Shown: positions 8,802 through 17,806, numbered from the stretch's first letter. The stretch is DNA of 64,000 bases from Parapusillimonas sp013416435 (GCF_052180245.1 NZ_CP197474.1:744001-808000), one strand, 5' to 3'. Notes: a model not told the origin generated them from the letters alone. Program-made: numbers and translations.

Positions 8802-9587
8802 TTAGCCCACGGTCGTGTCGTAGTCGATGGTCAGGGGCGCATGGTCGCTGAAGCGCTGATCCTTATAAATGGAGGCGGCGTTGGCGGTTGCCGCGATCTG
8901 GGGCGTGGCGATCTGGTAATCGATGCGCCAGCCTACATTCTTGGCCCATGCCTGCCCGCGGTTGCTCCACCAGGTGTAGGCTTCGCCCAGTGTCTCCGGG
9001 TACAGGCTGCGGTAGACATCGACCCAGCCGATTTCATCGAAGACCCGCGTCAGCCAGGCGCGTTCCTCTGGCAGGAAACCGCTGTTCTTCATGTTGCCTT
9101 TCCAGTTCTTGAGGTCGATTTCCTTGTGGGCGATGTTCCAGTCGCCGCACAGGATGACCTGGCGTCCGCACTTGGCGAGCTGGATCAGGTGCTTGAAAAA
9201 GTGTTCCATGAACACGTACTTTGCAGCCTGCCTGTGGTCGCCGCTAGAGCCGGAAGGCAAGTAGACCGATATGACGGACAGGCCGTCATAGACGAGCTCC
9301 AGATAGCGGCCTTCGGCGTCGATCTCGGGCACGCCCAGCCCCTCGATGACTTGCAGGGGCTGCTTCCTGGCATAGACCCCGACGCCGCTGTAGCCCTTCT
9401 TTTCTGCGTAATGGAAATAGCCGTAATAGCCGGGAGGATTCAACATGACGGCCGTCATGTTGTCGACTTGCGCCTTGAGCTCCTGGAGGCAGATGAAATC
9501 GGCTTCCTGGTTGGGCAGCCATTCCAGGAAGCCTTTGTTGACGGCGGAGCGGATGCCGTTCAGGTTGGCGGAGATTACGCGGAGCAT
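8802..9587 (-). CDS. xthA: Exodeoxyribonuclease III
   Basis: A 261-aa endonuclease/exonuclease/phosphatase-fold enzyme of typical ExoIII length. Visible catalytic features are NLNGIRS (Asn9), the Mg-binding Glu36 in LQELK, the GDWN(I)A segment and the terminal SDHAPL histidine. It cleaves abasic sites and degrades 3' ends during base-excision repair. It stands alone on the minus strand, with short gaps to the aminotransferase and the DoxX gene, and starts with ATG. Confidence 0.95.
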   Translation of the reverse strand: MLRVISANLNGIRSAVNKGFLEWLPNQEADFICLQELKAQVDNMTAVMLNPPGYYGYFHYAEKKGYSGVGVYARKQPLQVIEGLGVPEIDAEGRYLELVYDGLSVISVYLPSGSSGDHRQAAKYVFMEHFFKHLIQLAKCGRQVILCGDWNIAHKEIDLKNWKGNMKNSGFLPEERAWLTRVFDEIGWVDVYRSLYPETLGEAYTWWSNRGQAWAKNVGWRIDYQIATPQIAATANAASIYKDQRFSDHAPLTIDYDTTVG

Positions 9588-9669
9588 TGGGGCCCTTCTT
9601 GAAAAAACCGATGGAACCCCAGACTTTAACCCGGATCTCCCGCCGCCTGTCTTGCGGCGTCGAAGGGCT

Positions 9670-10089
9670 CTAGCCGACCTTGTCTTTGCGCATCATGGCG
9701 TCCAGGCTCCACGGCCCCGGCCCCGCCATCCAGATGTACAGGAAGATGAAGCAGAACAGGGCCGCCGCTTCGCCGCCGTTGAGCAAGGGAAAGAGCAGGC
9801 TGCCCTTGGTTGCGACGTGGCCGATGAAATAGGCCGCCGCCGTGAAGCCCGACGCGATGAAGGCGGAGATGCGCGTAAACAGCCCGACGAGCAGCAAGGC
9901 GCCGAATACCAGTTCGATGATGCCCGCGATGCCGTAAAGCGAAGCGATCTGCAGATTGTCGAACATCGCAACATGAGGGGCGCCGAGCAGCTTGGCGGTC
10001 CCGTGCAATAGCAGCATGTAGCCACTGACGATACGAAGAATGCTTAAAACGCGAGGGGTCCAGACGGCGCAAGATGCTGAGGTGCTCAT
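9670..10089 (-). CDS. DoxX-family membrane protein
   Basis: A 139-aa protein with four predicted membrane helices and the DoxX-like pattern LRIVSGYMLLLHGTAKL followed by GIIELVFGALLLVGLFTR. I use the ATG at 10089, preceded by GGAG, rather than the longer frame. The family is widespread and is linked to thiol or redox stress in some bacteria; no specific role can be assigned here. It is divergent from pyrE, with about 230 bases between the starts. Confidence 0.8.
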   Translation of the reverse strand: MSTSASCAVWTPRVLSILRIVSGYMLLLHGTAKLLGAPHVAMFDNLQIASLYGIAGIIELVFGALLLVGLFTRISAFIASGFTAAAYFIGHVATKGSLLFPLLNGGEAAALFCFIFLYIWMAGPGPWSLDAMMRKDKVG

Positions 10090-10319
10090 GGTGATTCTCC
10101 GAAGGAAATGTTGCTGAAGGGCGAAACTGCTGCTGTACGTACTCCAAGAAAATCCTGTTCGGTCGGTTGCAAGGAAGTGTAATGAATAAAGCCGGGGAAA
10201 TACACATATACCTGTCGATCCGGCGCGCATGGCGCCGTTTCGTTGGTTTCCTGACGCAATCCGCGGGGCGCATGCCTGTTTTGTTCGATAATATCGGTTT
10301 CCCGATTTTTTCCCTAGCC

Positions 10320-10991
10320 ATGGCCGATTCTTCCAACCGTTCCGAGTTCGTTCGTTTTTCCCTTGATCAAGGCGTGCTTCGCTTTGGTCGGTTCAAAGTC
10401 AAGTCCGGACGCATGAGTCCGTATTTCTTCAATGCCGGCCTGTTCAACACGGGGCGTTCAGTCGGGCGGCTGGCGCAGTTCTACGCCCAGGCGCTGATCG
10501 ACTCCGGTGTCCAGTTCGATATGCTTTTCGGTCCCGCCTACAAAGGCATCCCGCTGGCGGCGACGACCGCCACGGCGCTGGCGGGGCATGCAGCACTGAG
10601 CGGGCGTGACGTTCCTTTCGCGTTCAATCGCAAAGAGGCAAAAGACCATGGCGAAGGCGGGGTGCTGGTCGGCGCGCCGCTGCAGGGCAAGGTCGTCATC
10701 ATCGATGACGTGATCACGGCCGGCACGTCGGTGCGCGAATCCGTGGACATCATCCGCGCCTCGGGCGCAGAGCCGGCCGCCGTGCTGATCGCCCTGGACC
10801 GCATGGAACGCGCAGGCCCGGACGAGGCCTTGTCGGCGCATTCGGCGGTGCAGGACGTGGCGCTCACTTACGGGATGCCGGTGGTGAGCATCGCCTCGCT
10901 GGCGGATATCATGGCCGTGCTGGAGGGTGATGCGTCGCTGGCGGAGCATAGGTCCGCCGTTGCGGAGTATCGGAATCGGTACGGGGTCTGA
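10320..10991 (+). CDS. pyrE: Orotate phosphoribosyltransferase
   Basis: A 223-aa type I phosphoribosyltransferase that joins PRPP to orotate to make OMP in pyrimidine synthesis. The PRPP-binding motif VVIIDDVITAGTS is at residues 125-137, and the LRFGRFKVKSGRMSPYF start region is typical. The start is the ATG at 10320; the open frame extends upstream without homology-like sequence. Its last codons, GGG GTC TGA, coincide with the first bases (GGGGTCTGA) of a large intergenic repeat element, so the gene ends inside that repeat or the repeat abuts it exactly. Confidence 0.95.
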   Translation: MADSSNRSEFVRFSLDQGVLRFGRFKVKSGRMSPYFFNAGLFNTGRSVGRLAQFYAQALIDSGVQFDMLFGPAYKGIPLAATTATALAGHAALSGRDVPFAFNRKEAKDHGEGGVLVGAPLQGKVVIIDDVITAGTSVRESVDIIRASGAEPAAVLIALDRMERAGPDEALSAHSAVQDVALTYGMPVVSIASLADIMAVLEGDASLAEHRSAVAEYRNRYGV

Positions 10992-11695
10992 ATCCAACGG
11001 CACTGCCTTAAGCGTTTTGGGCTACTTTTAGGTCACTGAACACGGCCAGCCAGTCGTATAGGGGCATCGGGCTAGACGCAGGCGGTGCTGGCCGTTGGCC
11101 ATCACTGCCTGGTTTTGGCTGCGATTCAGGGCGGCCGGGAAACTCGCGATTTGGGGTCGGACCCCGTAGGGGGTCCGACCCCATCGCTCAAACAGTCCCG
11201 GCCTAGCCTCCCTGAATCGCAGCCAAAACCAGCGCCTGCGAAAACCGCCCTCCACCCCTATACGACTAGCAGCCCTGCATCAATGCTGACTGGACCGCCT
11301 AAGACCCAGGGGTCAGACCCCGCGCGGGGTCTGACCCCACATCACACCGCCACAGTCCACGCAGCTGTGAGGTCTGCCAGAGGCTTATGGGGTGAGGAGG
11401 GCGACTTTCGGGCGCCGCCGGCCAAGGACGGGCTGGCGGGGAGGCAAGTGCGCATTTGTTTGAACGCCCGTTTTCGGGCCACCGGCCCGGTGGGCGTGAG
11501 TTATGCGCACGCCCCGACAGCTTGGCCTTGACCGGGAAGCCCTGCGTTAGCAGGACCGGCGCACGGGAGCCCGACTGCCCCATAAGCCTCTGGCAGGCCG
11601 CGCCAGATACTAAACATAAATGGCGCAAGCCTTGCCGCATCAAGCAGACATAGGCTTCGTCAGTTCTTAAGGCAGCGCCATTAGGGTCTGACCCC
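10983..11695. mobile_element. Large non-coding repeat element, copy 1 (MITE/REP-like, about 713 bp)
   Basis: It fills the gap between the convergent genes pyrE and gatB. The ends are degenerate inverted repeats: left GGGGTCTGA followed by CGGCACTGCCTTAAG; right, on the other strand, GGGGTCAGACCC followed by TGGCGCTGCCTTAAG. Inside are concentric inverted repeats: 12-bp arms 11053-11064/11255-11266, 23-bp arms 11109-11131/11210-11232, and at their centre a 30-bp palindrome 11153-11182. A second 30-bp palindrome lies at 11309-11338, and 19-bp arms at 11374-11392/11578-11596 flank a 185-bp core. A homologous element lies in opposite orientation at 33288-33779. Open frames inside do not keep frame between copies, so I treat it as non-coding. 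Confidence 0.75.
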
Positions 11696-11701
11696 AAAAG
11701 G

Positions 11702-13156
11702 TCAGCCCAGCTTTTCCTTCAGCAAGTCGTTCACCTGCTGTGGATTCGCCTTGCCTTTCGCGGCCTTCATGACCTGACCGACCAGCGAGTTGAAGGCCTT
11801 CTGCTTGCCGGCCCGGTACTCCTCGATGGCTGCCGGATTGGCGGCCAGGACCTCGTCGATCATGGCACTGATGGCGCCGGTATCGCTGATCTGCTTCAGG
11901 CCGCGCGCCTGGATGATGGCGTCGGGATCGCCTTCGTTTTCACCTGACCACATGGCAGCGAAGACTTCGCGCGCCATCTTGTTCGAGATCGTGCCGTCGA
12001 TGATGCGCAGGATGAGCCCTGCCAGGGCGGCCGGCTTCACCGGACTCTGCTCGATTTCGATTTCGTCGCGGTTCAGCGCTGCGGCGAGCTCGCCCAGCAT
12101 CCAGTTGGCGGCGAGCTTGGCCTGACCCTGGGGCAGTTGCGCGGCGGTATCCTCGAAGTAGACCGAGGTGGCACGAGCCATGGTCAGTTGCGCCGCATCG
12201 TAGCCGCCCAGGCCCAATTCCTGTTCGAAGCGTACGCGCTTCTGGGCCGGCAGTTCCGGCATGGCGTCCTGAACGCGCTGCACCCATTCCGGCTCGATCA
12301 TCAGCGGGGGCAGGTCGGGATCGGGGAAATAACGGTAGTCGTGGGCGTCTTCCTTGCTGCGCATGCTGCGCGTTTCATCGCGCTCGGCGTCGTACAGGCG
12401 GGTTTCCTGGACCACCGTGCCGCCGTCTTCGATGAGCTCGATCTGGCGCCGTGCTTCATATAGGATGGCGCGCTCGAGGAAGCGGAAGGAATTGACGTTC
12501 TTGACTTCCGTTCGGGTGCCGAACTCGGTCTGGCCCTTGGGGCGGACCGAGACGTTGGCGTCCACGCGGAAGGAGCCTTCCTGCATGTTGCCGTCGCAGA
12601 TACCCAGCCAGACCACCAGGCCGTGCAGGGTGCGGGCATAGGCCACCGCCTCGGCGGCGGAACGCATTTCGGGTTCGGAAACGATTTCCAGCAGCGGCGT
12701 GCCGGCGCGGTTCAGGTCGATGCCGGTCGAGGATTCGCCGTGCGGCCCCGTGAAGTTTTCGTGCAGCGATTTGCCGGCGTCCTCTTCGAGATGCGCGCGC
12801 GTCAGGTTGATGGTCTTTTCTTCGTCGCCGACGAAGAAGGTGATGGACCCGCCCTGTACGACCGGGATCTCGAACTGGCTGATCTGATAATTCTTGGGCA
12901 GGTCGGGGTAGAAGTAGTTCTTGCGCGCGAAAATCGAGCGCGGCGCGACATGGGCGCCGACGGCCAGGCCGAACTGGATGGCGCGTTCGACGGCGCCGCG
13001 GTTCATGACCGGCAGGCTGCCCGGCAAGGCCATGTCCACCTCGTTGGCCTGCGTATTGGGGGCGGCGCCGAAGCGCGTGCTGCTGTCAGAAAAGATCTTG
13101 GACTCGGTGGAAAGCTGGGTGTGCGTTTCCAGGCCGATGACGATTTCCCATTCCAT
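11702..13156 (-). CDS. gatB: Asp-tRNA(Asn)/Glu-tRNA(Gln) amidotransferase subunit B
   Basis: A 484-aa GatB, the kinase/transamidase subunit that activates Glu- or Asp-tRNA before amidation. The N-terminus MEWEIVIGLETHTQLST and the family signature around FFRKNYFYPDLPKNYQISQ are clear, and the C-terminal YqeY-like tail (SLVGQVMKAAKGKANPQ) is present. The ATG at 13156 overlaps the gatA stop by one base (TAATG). Length is normal. It is the last gene of gatCAB, and its stop is next to repeat element copy 1. Confidence 0.97.
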   Translation of the reverse strand: MEWEIVIGLETHTQLSTESKIFSDSSTRFGAAPNTQANEVDMALPGSLPVMNRGAVERAIQFGLAVGAHVAPRSIFARKNYFYPDLPKNYQISQFEIPVVQGGSITFFVGDEEKTINLTRAHLEEDAGKSLHENFTGPHGESSTGIDLNRAGTPLLEIVSEPEMRSAAEAVAYARTLHGLVVWLGICDGNMQEGSFRVDANVSVRPKGQTEFGTRTEVKNVNSFRFLERAILYEARRQIELIEDGGTVVQETRLYDAERDETRSMRSKEDAHDYRYFPDPDLPPLMIEPEWVQRVQDAMPELPAQKRVRFEQELGLGGYDAAQLTMARATSVYFEDTAAQLPQGQAKLAANWMLGELAAALNRDEIEIEQSPVKPAALAGLILRIIDGTISNKMAREVFAAMWSGENEGDPDAIIQARGLKQISDTGAISAMIDEVLAANPAAIEEYRAGKQKAFNSLVGQVMKAAKGKANPQQVNDLLKEKLG

Positions 13157-14691
13157 TATGCTAATTCCGGTTTCCGTTGATGCCAGTCGGTCAGCTGTTG
13201 ATAGCGGTCGGCGACCGCGAGCAACTGGCCTTCGCTGAAGTAATTGCCGATGATCTGAAGGCCGATGGGCAAAGGTTGTTCGGGGCGGCCGAATCCGCAG
13301 GGGATGGACATGGCCGGCAGACCGGCCAGGCTGACGCCGAGCGTGTAGATATCGGCCAGCCAATCGCTGGTCGGGTCGTCGCGGTTTTCGCCGATGCGTT
13401 TTGCCGGATTGGGCGTGACAGGGCCCATGATGACATCGCATTGGCTGGAGAATGCCTGCTGGAAGTCGTTGACGATCATGCGGCGCACGCGTTGCGCCTG
13501 CAGGTAGTAGGCGTCGTAATAGCCATGGGACAGCACATAGGTGCCGACCATGATGCGGCGCAGGACTTCGGCGCCAAAGCCTTCGGAACGGGACCGGCTG
13601 GTCATTTCGGCCAGGTCGCGGTAGTGCGCTGCGCGGTAGCCGTAGCGGACGCCGTCGTATCGCGACAGATTGCTGGACGCTTCAGCCGGTGCGATGACGT
13701 AGTAGGTGGGAATGGACAGTTCAGTGCGGGGCAGCGAAATGCCGACGCGTACTGCGCCCAGGGACTCAAAAGCCTGTAGCGCGGCTTCGACGGCGGCCGC
13801 GACTTCGGGCGACAGCCCTTCGTTGAAGAACTCGGCGGGAACGCCGATGCGCAGGCCTTTCAGGGGCTGGCTGCCCAGCGTTTCCTGGTGCAGCACGGCC
13901 TGATCGAATGCGGCGCGGATCCGCCCTGGGGTGTTGGCTTGATCGTCGCAGAATTGCAGGCTGGTGGCATCGCGGGGATCGAAGCCGCTGATGGGATCCA
14001 GGATTTCGAGCAGATCCCGTGCGTGGCGCGCGATCGGGCCGGCCTGGTCCAGGCTGGAGCCATAGGCGATGATGCCGTAACGGGAAACGGTGCCATAGGT
14101 GGGCTTGATGCCGCTGACGCCGCACAACGCGGCGGGCTGGCGCACCGAGCCGCCGGTGTCGGTGCCGGTAGCCGCCACGGCCAGGCCAGCGGCGACAGCC
14201 ACGGCCGAGCCGCCAGAGGATCCGCCAGGCACGGCTTGCGGATCCCAGGGGTTGCGCGCCGGCCCGAAGGCGGAGTTTTCGTTGCCCGAACCCATGGCGA
14301 ACTCGTCGCAATTGAGCTTGCCCAAAGATACCGCACCCGCCGCGGCAAGGTGCTCGACGACGGTGGCGTTGAAGGGGCTGAGGTACCCGTCCAGCATTTT
14401 GCTGGCGGCGGTGGTGCGCCAGCCGGTGGTCACGAAGACGTCTTTATGGGCGATGGGAATGCCGGCCAGGGAAGGCGCGGCATCGCCGGACGCCAGGAGC
14501 TTGTCGGCCGCGTCGGCCTGCGCGATGGTCAGGTCGCGATCGATATGCAGGAAGGCATTCAGGCCGGCATGCCTGTCGGCGGCCAGCAGGGCGCTGTCGG
14601 CAATTTCACGGGCGCTCAGCTTGCGTGCCCGCAGGGCATTGCGCAGCGCAGCGATGCTGTCGAATTCTGTATGGAGAGGGGTGTTTGACAT
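13156..14691 (-). CDS. gatA: Asp-tRNA(Asn)/Glu-tRNA(Gln) amidotransferase subunit A
   Basis: A 511-aa amidase-signature enzyme that releases ammonia from glutamine for tRNA-dependent amidation. The Lys-cisSer-Ser triad is visible: Lys83 (AHKD), Ser158 in GGSSGGS and Ser182 in GTDTGGSVR. It is slightly longer than many GatA proteins (about 485 aa). It lies between gatC (3-base gap) and gatB (1-base overlap), consistent with co-translation of the complex. Confidence 0.97.
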   Translation of the reverse strand: MSNTPLHTEFDSIAALRNALRARKLSAREIADSALLAADRHAGLNAFLHIDRDLTIAQADAADKLLASGDAAPSLAGIPIAHKDVFVTTGWRTTAASKMLDGYLSPFNATVVEHLAAAGAVSLGKLNCDEFAMGSGNENSAFGPARNPWDPQAVPGGSSGGSAVAVAAGLAVAATGTDTGGSVRQPAALCGVSGIKPTYGTVSRYGIIAYGSSLDQAGPIARHARDLLEILDPISGFDPRDATSLQFCDDQANTPGRIRAAFDQAVLHQETLGSQPLKGLRIGVPAEFFNEGLSPEVAAAVEAALQAFESLGAVRVGISLPRTELSIPTYYVIAPAEASSNLSRYDGVRYGYRAAHYRDLAEMTSRSRSEGFGAEVLRRIMVGTYVLSHGYYDAYYLQAQRVRRMIVNDFQQAFSSQCDVIMGPVTPNPAKRIGENRDDPTSDWLADIYTLGVSLAGLPAMSIPCGFGRPEQPLPIGLQIIGNYFSEGQLLAVADRYQQLTDWHQRKPELA

Positions 14692-14694
14692 CGT

Positions 14695-15003
14695 TTACTC
14701 GATTACCGTGGGTACCAGGAACAGTCCGCCATCCTGAGCGGGGGCGTTGCGCATCAGCGCTTCGCGTTCCGCCGCCGTCTGTGTTGCGGCTGCCTTGTCT
14801 TCGCGCAGACGCAGCTTGATGTCCTGGTGGGCGGCCAGCGGGTGAGCCATGGGTTCGATGCCGGCGGTGTCGACCGCCTGGAGTTTTTCGATCAAGCCCA
14901 GCATGCCGTTGAGCTCGGCCTGTGTCCGGGGAGTTTGCTCGGGCGATATTTCAATGCGCGCAAGCCTCGCGATGCGGGCTACGTCCTGCTCGGTGATTGC
15001 CAT
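14695..15003 (-). CDS. gatC: Asp-tRNA(Asn)/Glu-tRNA(Gln) amidotransferase subunit C
   Basis: A 102-aa GatC that wraps and stabilises the GatA-GatB interface. MAITEQDVARIARLARIEIS is the standard N-terminus, so I take the ATG at 15003 and not the longer open frame. It ends with the usual APAQDGGLFLVPTVIE. It is the first gene of the gatCAB operon and is divergent from mreB; the 226-base gap must carry promoters for both, but I could not assign them with confidence. Confidence 0.95.
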   Translation of the reverse strand: MAITEQDVARIARLARIEISPEQTPRTQAELNGMLGLIEKLQAVDTAGIEPMAHPLAAHQDIKLRLREDKAAATQTAAEREALMRNAPAQDGGLFLVPTVIE

Positions 15004-15229
15004 GGATATACTTTGCCAGAAGAGGTTTGGGGCGGATGTATTAGTGCGCGGCCGACACGTTGAAACGGCGGTTACAGAAAATAACATGCCCCTATTCGAT
15101 CTTATCAACCGCCAATTATAAGTTATCATTGCTGGTTTAATTCGTTAGTCAATTTCCTGCGCTCAGCGGCGCTAGATGGCAGTACCCGGGTGACGAATAT
15201 TTCTCCAATTTTGATATTACTGAGCGCCC

Positions 15230-16273
15230 ATGTTCGGATTCCTTCGTAGTTATTTCTCCAGCGATATGGCGATCGACCTCGGTACCGCCAACACCCTTAT
15301 TTACGTTCGCGGCAAAGGGATCGTGCTGGACGAACCATCGGTCGTCGCCATCCGCCACGATGGCGGCCCCAGCGGCAAGAAGATCATCCAGGCGGTGGGA
15401 CGCGAGGCCAAGCAGATGCTGGGCCGCGTTCCGGGCAACATCGAGGCCATCCGGCCCATGAAGGACGGCGTCATCGCCGACTTCACCGTCACCGAGCAAA
15501 TGCTCAAGCAGTTCATCCGGATGGTGCATCCGCGCAGCATGTTCGCCCCCAGCCCTCGCATCATCGTGTGCGTTCCCTGCGGTTCCACGCAGGTCGAGCG
15601 CCGCGCAATCCGCGAATCGGCGCTGGGCGCGGGCGCCAGCCAGGTCTACCTGATCGAAGAGCCCATGGCCGCCGCCATCGGCGCGGGCCTGGCGGTCTCC
15701 GATGCCAGCGGTTCCATGGTGGTCGACATCGGCGGCGGCACGACCGAAGTGGCCATCATCTCCTTGGGCGGCATGGTCTACAAGGGCTCGGTCCGTGTCG
15801 GCGGCGACAAGTTCGACGAAGCCATCATCAACTACATCCGCCGCAATTACGGCATGCTCATCGGCGAACCCACGGCCGAACTCATCAAGAAGGAAATCGG
15901 CTCGGCGTTCCCCGGCTCCGAGATCCGCGAAATCGAAGTCAAGGGCCGCAATCTTTCCGAAGGCGTCCCGCGCAGCTTCACGGTGTCTTCCAACGAGATC
16001 CTGGAATCCCTCACCGATCCGCTCAACCAGATCGTTTCCGCGGTCAAGACCGCCCTCGAACAGACGCCTCCCGAACTGGGCGCCGATATCACCGACAAGG
16101 GTATTGCCTTGACCGGCGGTGGCGCCTTGCTGCATGATCTGGATCGGCTGCTTCAAGAGGAAACGGGCTTGCCGGTAGTGGTGGCCGAAGACCCGCTCAC
16201 TTGCGTGGTGCGCGGCTGCGGCGAAGCGCTCGAACACCTCGAACGCCTTGGTTCCGTATTCATCTACGATTGA
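15230..16273 (+). CDS. mreB: Rod-shape determining actin homologue MreB
   Basis: A 347-aa actin-fold ATPase that forms membrane-associated filaments guiding side-wall synthesis. The phosphate-1 motif DLGTANTLIYVRGKGIVL, the GGGTTE loop (VVDIGGGTTEVAII) and a C-terminal LTGGGALL motif are intact, and length is normal. It is the first gene of mreBCD-mrdA-rodA, a complete elongasome cluster on the plus strand. Confidence 0.97.
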   Translation: MFGFLRSYFSSDMAIDLGTANTLIYVRGKGIVLDEPSVVAIRHDGGPSGKKIIQAVGREAKQMLGRVPGNIEAIRPMKDGVIADFTVTEQMLKQFIRMVHPRSMFAPSPRIIVCVPCGSTQVERRAIRESALGAGASQVYLIEEPMAAAIGAGLAVSDASGSMVVDIGGGTTEVAIISLGGMVYKGSVRVGGDKFDEAIINYIRRNYGMLIGEPTAELIKKEIGSAFPGSEIREIEVKGRNLSEGVPRSFTVSSNEILESLTDPLNQIVSAVKTALEQTPPELGADITDKGIALTGGGALLHDLDRLLQEETGLPVVVAEDPLTCVVRGCGEALEHLERLGSVFIYD

Positions 16274-16345
16274 AGCAACGACACTTAGGGTCAGGTGCCC
16301 ATTCATGTGCGCCAGGCATACTTGGCGCGCAGGCACGACTATTAC

Positions 16346-17230
16346 ATGCAAGAAACAGGCACGATCAGGCTATTCAAACGCGGACCCGCCGCTGAATTGC
16401 GGTTGTTCGTGTTCGTCCTGATGTCCCTGGCCCTGCTTGTGGTCGATTCGCGCTGGCCGGTTCTGGATCCCGCGCGGCAGGCGATTTCGGTCGTCATCTA
16501 TCCTTTCCAGCGCGTCATGCTGGCACCCCGCGACGCCATCGCCCACGTGCAGAACTGGACCGATGCCGCCGCCCTCGCCAGCAAGGAAAAAGAAGCGCTG
16601 CAGCGCCAGCGCATCGAACTGGCGCAGATATCCACCCACGCCGCGCAACTGGCCACTGAAAACGAACAATTGCGACGCCTGCTGAACGTCGCCGATGCAG
16701 TAGTCCAGCCGTCGGTCGCGGTCGAGGTCTTGTACGAACCGCCCAATGCGTTTTCGCATCACCTCATTTTCAACAAAGGCTCTTCCAGCGGCATCCGGCC
16801 GGGCATGCCCGTCATCGACGAAGGCGGCGTGGTCGGCCAGATCGTCCGCGTCACGCCTTTTACCTCCGAGGCAGCCCTGCTGACGGACGACAAGGTGTCC
16901 ATTCCGGTCCAGGCGCTGCGCAACGGGCTGCGGCTCATTGCATTTGGCGGCCATGTGTCAGGCAAGGTCGAAGTGCGCTATCTTAATGCCAACGTCGACC
17001 TGGTTCCGGGCGACACCTTGGTCACCAGCGGGATCGGCGGACTGTTCCCCGCGGGCTTGTCGGTCGCCACGGTGGAGGAAGTCCGCCGCGATGCGGCATC
17101 GGGCTTCGCCGTGGCCATCGCCTCGCCGCTGTCGCACCCCGAGCGGCATCGCCACTTCCTGGTGCTGCGTGTCGATGTCTCCACGCCGGGCCTCAATCAA
17201 GAGAGCATGCGCCATGGTTCGCAAGAGTAA
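16346..17230 (+). CDS. mreC: Rod-shape determining protein MreC
   Basis: A bitopic inner-membrane protein, 294 aa from the ATG at 16346. It has one N-terminal helix (LRLFVFVLMSLALLVVDS), a coiled coil at about residues 75-115 and a beta-rich periplasmic domain (LIFNKGSSSGIRPGMPVIDEGGVVGQI, in pieces). It links MreB filaments to PBP2. A GTG at 16295 in the same frame would add 17 residues and has AGGG upstream; I prefer 16346 because MQETGTIRLFKRGP resembles usual MreC starts. It overlaps mreD by 17 bases. Confidence 0.92.
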   Translation: MQETGTIRLFKRGPAAELRLFVFVLMSLALLVVDSRWPVLDPARQAISVVIYPFQRVMLAPRDAIAHVQNWTDAAALASKEKEALQRQRIELAQISTHAAQLATENEQLRRLLNVADAVVQPSVAVEVLYEPPNAFSHHLIFNKGSSSGIRPGMPVIDEGGVVGQIVRVTPFTSEAALLTDDKVSIPVQALRNGLRLIAFGGHVSGKVEVRYLNANVDLVPGDTLVTSGIGGLFPAGLSVATVEEVRRDAASGFAVAIASPLSHPERHRHFLVLRVDVSTPGLNQESMRHGSQE

Positions 17231-17789
17231 TCTTCCGGCGGTGACGGGCAAGGCGCGCTCGTCGCTGAGCGCGCTGCAGCCGATCGACACCGCTCCGTTC
17301 AAGCGTCCGTCGAATCTGGCGTTCATCTGGTTCACCATCCTGCTGATGTGGCTGCTGTCGCTCCTGCCGTGGCGGCTTTGGCAGTCTGCGCCCGATTTGC
17401 TGCTGCTGGTCATCGCCTTCTGGTCGGTGCATGAGCCGCAGCGCGTCACCATGTTCACCGCCTTCGTCTTCGGACTGCTCATGGATGTGCACGACGCCGG
17501 CTTGCTGGGCGGGCACGCCCTGACTTACACGCTGGTGGCGTATGGCGCGGTGGTTTTGCACCGCCGGCTCACGCGCTTCAATGCCGTCGTGCAGGCCCTG
17601 CACATGCTGCCGGTATTTCTAGTGGCCGAGACCCTGGGCAACATGGTGTATGCCTGGCTTTCAGGGGAATGGGCGGGCTGGCATTGGCTCTGGTCCACGT
17701 TGCTGACCGCCGCCCTTTGGCCGCTGGCGGAATTCTTGTTGCATATGCCGCAGCGGCGGCTGGACGAGGCCGACGCCGGCTCTGTCTGA
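17214..17789 (+). CDS. mreD: Rod-shape determining membrane protein MreD
   Basis: A 191-aa polytopic protein with about five to six helices (FIWFTILLMWLLSLLPWRLW near residue 37, then GLLMDVHDAGLLGGHAL). MreD is part of the elongasome with MreC and RodA-PBP2. The ATG at 17214 lies inside the end of mreC, giving a 17-base overlap. The N-terminal ~35 residues are polar and may be a cytoplasmic tail. Position between mreC and mrdA supports the call. Confidence 0.92.
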   Translation: MVRKSNLPAVTGKARSSLSALQPIDTAPFKRPSNLAFIWFTILLMWLLSLLPWRLWQSAPDLLLLVIAFWSVHEPQRVTMFTAFVFGLLMDVHDAGLLGGHALTYTLVAYGAVVLHRRLTRFNAVVQALHMLPVFLVAETLGNMVYAWLSGEWAGWHWLWSTLLTAALWPLAEFLLHMPQRRLDEADAGSV

Positions 17790-17806
17790 CCGCGCCCGCA
17801 TAGCCT

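Noticed and set aside
10090..10319. tRNA or small RNA in the DoxX-pyrE gap and other gaps over 100 bases
   Set aside because: I looked for cloverleaf patterns and CCA ends and saw none; a covariance-model scan would be needed to exclude small RNAs.
11299..11697. Minus-strand ORF inside large element copy 1 with a peptide also encoded in copy 2 (33347-33640)
   Set aside because: The shared segment (CQRLMGQSGSRAPVLL) reflects nucleotide identity; further on the matching peptide moves to another frame in the second copy, so the frame is not conserved.
15004..15229. Promoters or a riboswitch between gatC and mreB
   Set aside because: The stretch has several AT-rich words (e.g. TTATAAGTTATCATT near 15116) but no -35/-10 pair with proper spacing on which I would rely, and no recognised aptamer.
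15149..16351. 400-aa minus-strand ORF opposite mreB
   Set aside because: The plus strand encodes an intact MreB with all motifs; the antisense frame lacks domain-like sequence.
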